DNA of 7,088 nt. It comes from JAICLL01 sp035252155. GTDB taxonomy: Bacteria > Planctomycetota > Planctomycetia > Pirellulales > JAICIG01. The notes beneath the pieces were generated by a model, which worked only from the letters and a program-made list of their open reading frames with translations, did not search any database and was not told where the DNA came from. Each line of letters starts with the position of its first letter. The stretch's first letter is position 1. Location: assembly GCA_035252155.1 (NCBI GenBank), contig DATFDL010000119.1, positions 1 to 7,088 on the forward strand, given 5' to 3'. Of the stretch, positions 5,395-7,088 are shown piece after piece. Both the position numbers and the translations under genes were made by a program.

Positions 5395-5892
5395 TCATTT
5401 GCGAGGTCGTGAGGCAGCGTTCCCGGCGCGTTCCTTCTCGGCTGCGGCGGCGAGCTGTTTGAGCGATTTCTCCATCTGACTATTGGGCGGTTGAATCCCG
5501 AACCACACGTCGGCGCTGACCCAGCGAGGGTGATCTCCGTCAGGCGCCTTGCGCAGAAAGAGAATTGCCTTTTCGCCTTTGGACATCCAGGGCAGTTCAT
5601 CGCCGCGCTCCAACTCAAAACGAACGATCCTTACAGGAAGGGTCTGACCTGCGGCGACATCCCCCTTAAGCACGTTGGAAATCTTGAAATCGAAATGATA
5701 ATTAGCGACACCGATTTCAGTTGAAAATCCGAACGGCTCAGATTGAATCCGACCGGCCAGCACCAAGTCGGACTTGGCGAGATAACCACGAAGCGTATCG
5801 TCGCCCTCATCGGCAAATGCGCTCGAGGCGATGGCGGTTACAGCCGCGACAATGGCGATGCGCGCCAGACGGTTGCCGTGATTGAGTCGCAT
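5395..5892 (-). CDS. Small exported protein of unknown function
   Basis: The 165-residue product starts with a clear Sec signal peptide: basic RLNHGNRLAR, a hydrophobic core IAIVAAVTAIA, and probable cleavage after A27 in SSAFA/DEG. The mature part has a pattern seen in several secreted proteins with a beta-barrel (TIMP/NTR-like) fold: SDLVLAGRI (41-49), an alternating strand YHFDFKISNVLKGD (65-78), and KGEKAILFLRK (105-115). The C-terminus (138-165) is a charged, probably helical tail. No catalytic motif or lipobox is visible. I do not recognise a named family, and the NTR-like comparison is tentative. The ATG at 5892 is chosen because it gives the complete signal peptide; its Shine-Dalgarno is weak. 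It lies 75 bases after the HEAT-like gene and appears to have its own promoter in that gap. Confidence 0.82.
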   Translation of the reverse strand: MRLNHGNRLARIAIVAAVTAIASSAFADEGDDTLRGYLAKSDLVLAGRIQSEPFGFSTEIGVANYHFDFKISNVLKGDVAAGQTLPVRIVRFELERGDELPWMSKGEKAILFLRKAPDGDHPRWVSADVWFGIQPPNSQMEKSLKQLAAAAEKERAGNAASRPRK

Positions 5893-5937
5893 GATGAACC
5901 ACTCGGCTCGATGTTCGATTTCATTTACCTCGAATCC

Positions 5938-5966
5938 ATAATAGGGCCACGCGCCGGCTCTATCAA
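5938..5966 (-). promoter_or_regulatory. Sigma70-type promoter for the exported-protein gene
   Basis: On the minus strand TTGATA (5961-5966) is followed after exactly 17 bases by TATTAT (5938-5943). Each hexamer matches the consensus at five of six positions. The -35 begins one base beyond the stop codon of the upstream HEAT-like gene, so the promoter occupies most of the 75-base gap. The expected start is near 5931, giving a leader of about 40 bases before the ATG at 5892. Confidence 0.6.
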
Positions 5967-5967
5967 A

Positions 5968-7088
5968 CTAACCAGCAAGTTTTTTCATGGCAGCTACCAG
6001 CCTTTCGATGTTTTCTCGGTTGGCGGTTCCGTTGGGTTGGATAACATGAGTTGAGAATCGTTCAGCGGCGGTGATTGCTTCGTCATAGCCGCCAAGGGGC
6101 AGGCCAGGAGCATAGATCTGCCGGAGCAGGAGAGCGCGGCGCTCAAGCATCTTGTCGTTTAAATCACCTGGGCGCTTTCGGGCTAAGCTGAGCAACACCG
6201 TCGGAACGCAACCAACGCCATGTCGGCTGAGCGCCATCGCACAGGGGTAACTCTGAAGTCGGTTCATACGCCTCACACCGTCCGGTTCGCCCGTGAACTG
6301 CCAGTCGATGTTCTCGACGAGCATCGGGACCGCTTGATTCGACAGCAGATCTCCGAGCAGCGTCACGGCACGAGACCGCGCGCCCGGCGGACCCAGTCTG
6401 TCGCCGGCAACCTTCATCAATGCGGTGAGATAATCGCGTTGACACTGCAGAAGCGCTTGCTGGGCCATCTGGCGTGCTTCGAAGTCGGGGGCCGATAAGT
6501 TGGCCACGCGATCAAGTATGCCGCAGGCGTCAGAAGGGAATTCTGCTTCCGACGGCGCCTTGAGGGCGCTGCTCGGAACGGCCCGGCCGGCGGTTTTCTT
6601 CATTGCCACAAGAAGTCGCTCGACGTTTTCGCGGTTGCCGGACGCTGAAAGTGGTAAAACATGCGTCAAGAAGCGTTCGATTAAAGCAATCGCCTCGCCC
6701 TCGCCGCCGATCGGGACGCCAGCGTCGTAGACCTCAGACAGCACGCTCGCGCGGGTTTCAATCATTTTGTCGGTCAACTCGTCGGCGCTCCTCTTGGATA
6801 GGCCTAATAGAATCTCCGGGAGACAGTTTATGCCACATCGCCGCAACGCCATGGCGCACGGGTAACCTTCGAGACCGGTCGACTCCGTCACAATATCCAG
6901 CTCGCCCGGGAACTGCCAGTCGATGTTCTCGACAAGCACGCGAACGGCTCGTGGGGATGCGAGGTCACCCAGGAGTCTCACGGCGTGATACCGTGTTCCT
7001 GGCGGCCCCCGCTTATCGCCCGCGATCTGGATCAACACCTTGAGGTAATCATCTTGTTCATGCAAAAGAGCCGTGTACGCGGTCAACC
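5968..7088 (-). CDS. HEAT-repeat-like protein with two tandem 155-residue units (5' end missing)
   Basis: The frame is open to the window edge; the first visible in-frame codons give LTAYTALLHEQ and no genuine start is present, so the N-terminus lies outside. Of 372 visible residues, 13-167 and 218-372 are the same unit aligned without gaps, with about 85 of 155 positions identical by my count. Shared segments include AGD, GPPG, LLGDL, LVENIDWQF, YPCAMAL, NREN(V/I)ERL and AMKK. Helical segments such as RAVTLLGDLLSNQAVPMLVENI fit HEAT/Armadillo-type alpha-solenoid repeats, which generally act as protein-binding scaffolds. A 50-residue linker (168-217) rich in A, S, P and E joins the units. The end of unit 2 is the end of the protein. 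No enzyme motif or membrane span is seen. The partner and role are unknown. Confidence 0.8.
   Translation of the reverse strand, partial: LTAYTALLHEQDDYLKVLIQIAGDKRGPPGTRYHAVRLLGDLASPRAVRVLVENIDWQFPGELDIVTESTGLEGYPCAMALRRCGINCLPEILLGLSKRSADELTDKMIETRASVLSEVYDAGVPIGGEGEAIALIERFLTHVLPLSASGNRENVERLLVAMKKTAGRAVPSSALKAPSEAEFPSDACGILDRVANLSAPDFEARQMAQQALLQCQRDYLTALMKVAGDRLGPPGARSRAVTLLGDLLSNQAVPMLVENIDWQFTGEPDGVRRMNRLQSYPCAMALSRHGVGCVPTVLLSLARKRPGDLNDKMLERRALLLRQIYAPGLPLGGYDEAITAAERFSTHVIQPNGTANRENIERLVAAMKKLAG
5971..7050 (-). repeat. Intragenic duplication, period 615 bases
   Basis: The two protein units correspond to 6586-7050 (first) and 5971-6435 (second), offset by 615 bases or 205 codons. 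At DNA level most of the repeat has diverged, but a 24-base identical stretch remains at 6295-6318 and 6910-6933, encoding the ENIDWQF region. The whole-codon offset and lack of gaps show a tandem in-frame duplication kept under selection. Confidence 0.85.

Noticed and set aside
5838..5924. 28-codon minus-strand leader ORF (ATG at 5924, preceded by GAGG) overlapping the exported-protein start in another frame
   Set aside because: The Shine-Dalgarno spacing is short, the peptide has no features, and the signal peptide of the overlapping frame clearly marks the real gene. A translated leader cannot be excluded but is not supported.
1..7088. Hidden multi-gene defence, toxin-antitoxin or biosynthetic system
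   Set aside because: The recognised genes are housekeeping or single unknowns; no nuclease, helicase, reverse transcriptase, toxin or synthase motif was found in any credible frame.

Overview
The window looks like GC-rich bacterial chromosome, most likely from a planctomycete (Pirellulales-like). This is inferred from several things together: the GcvPB N-terminus, a short canonical CsrA, few convincing Shine-Dalgarno sites, a long acyl-CoA dehydrogenase, and several families of intergenic palindromic or heptameric repeats of a kind I recall from planctomycete genomes. No rRNA, tRNA or CRISPR array is visible.

Layout. Positions 1-140 are the 3' end of an IS30-family insertion sequence (last 41 codons of the transposase plus a probable terminal inverted repeat). 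It is followed by a block of 7-bp tandem repeats (146-236) and an inverted block of the same family (254-290). The plus-strand gene gcvPB (300-1745, glycine decarboxylase subunit 2) starts 10 bases after that. A 403-base gene-free stretch leads to csrA (2149-2337, plus strand), which has a textbook ribosome binding site. Between csrA and the convergent next gene is a 190-base element (2341-2530) made of four alternately oriented copies of a 19-base core with 27-base terminal inverted arms.

From 2567 to the end all genes are on the minus strand. In transcription order they are: a partial gene for a protein with two 155-residue HEAT-like units (7088-5968), a small exported protein (5892-5395), an isoprenylcysteine-methyltransferase-like membrane protein (5280-4660), and a 647-residue acyl-CoA dehydrogenase (4510-2567). 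A good sigma70-type promoter (TTGATA-17-TATTAT) fills the gap before the exported protein. A perfect extended -10 (TGCTATAAT) lies just after the methyltransferase stop codon and would give the dehydrogenase a leader containing a 25-bp inverted repeat. The run is therefore probably several transcription units rather than one operon.

Functionally the genes are ordinary and do not form an obvious joint pathway: glycine cleavage, post-transcriptional regulation, acyl-CoA oxidation, a membrane methyltransferase, and two proteins of unknown role. I see no defence system, biosynthetic cluster or other clear new multi-gene system. The most interesting material is non-coding: the four-copy palindromic element behind csrA, the heptamer repeats around gcvPB, and the hairpin leader of the dehydrogenase. 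The gapless internal duplication in the HEAT-like protein is the main coding novelty.
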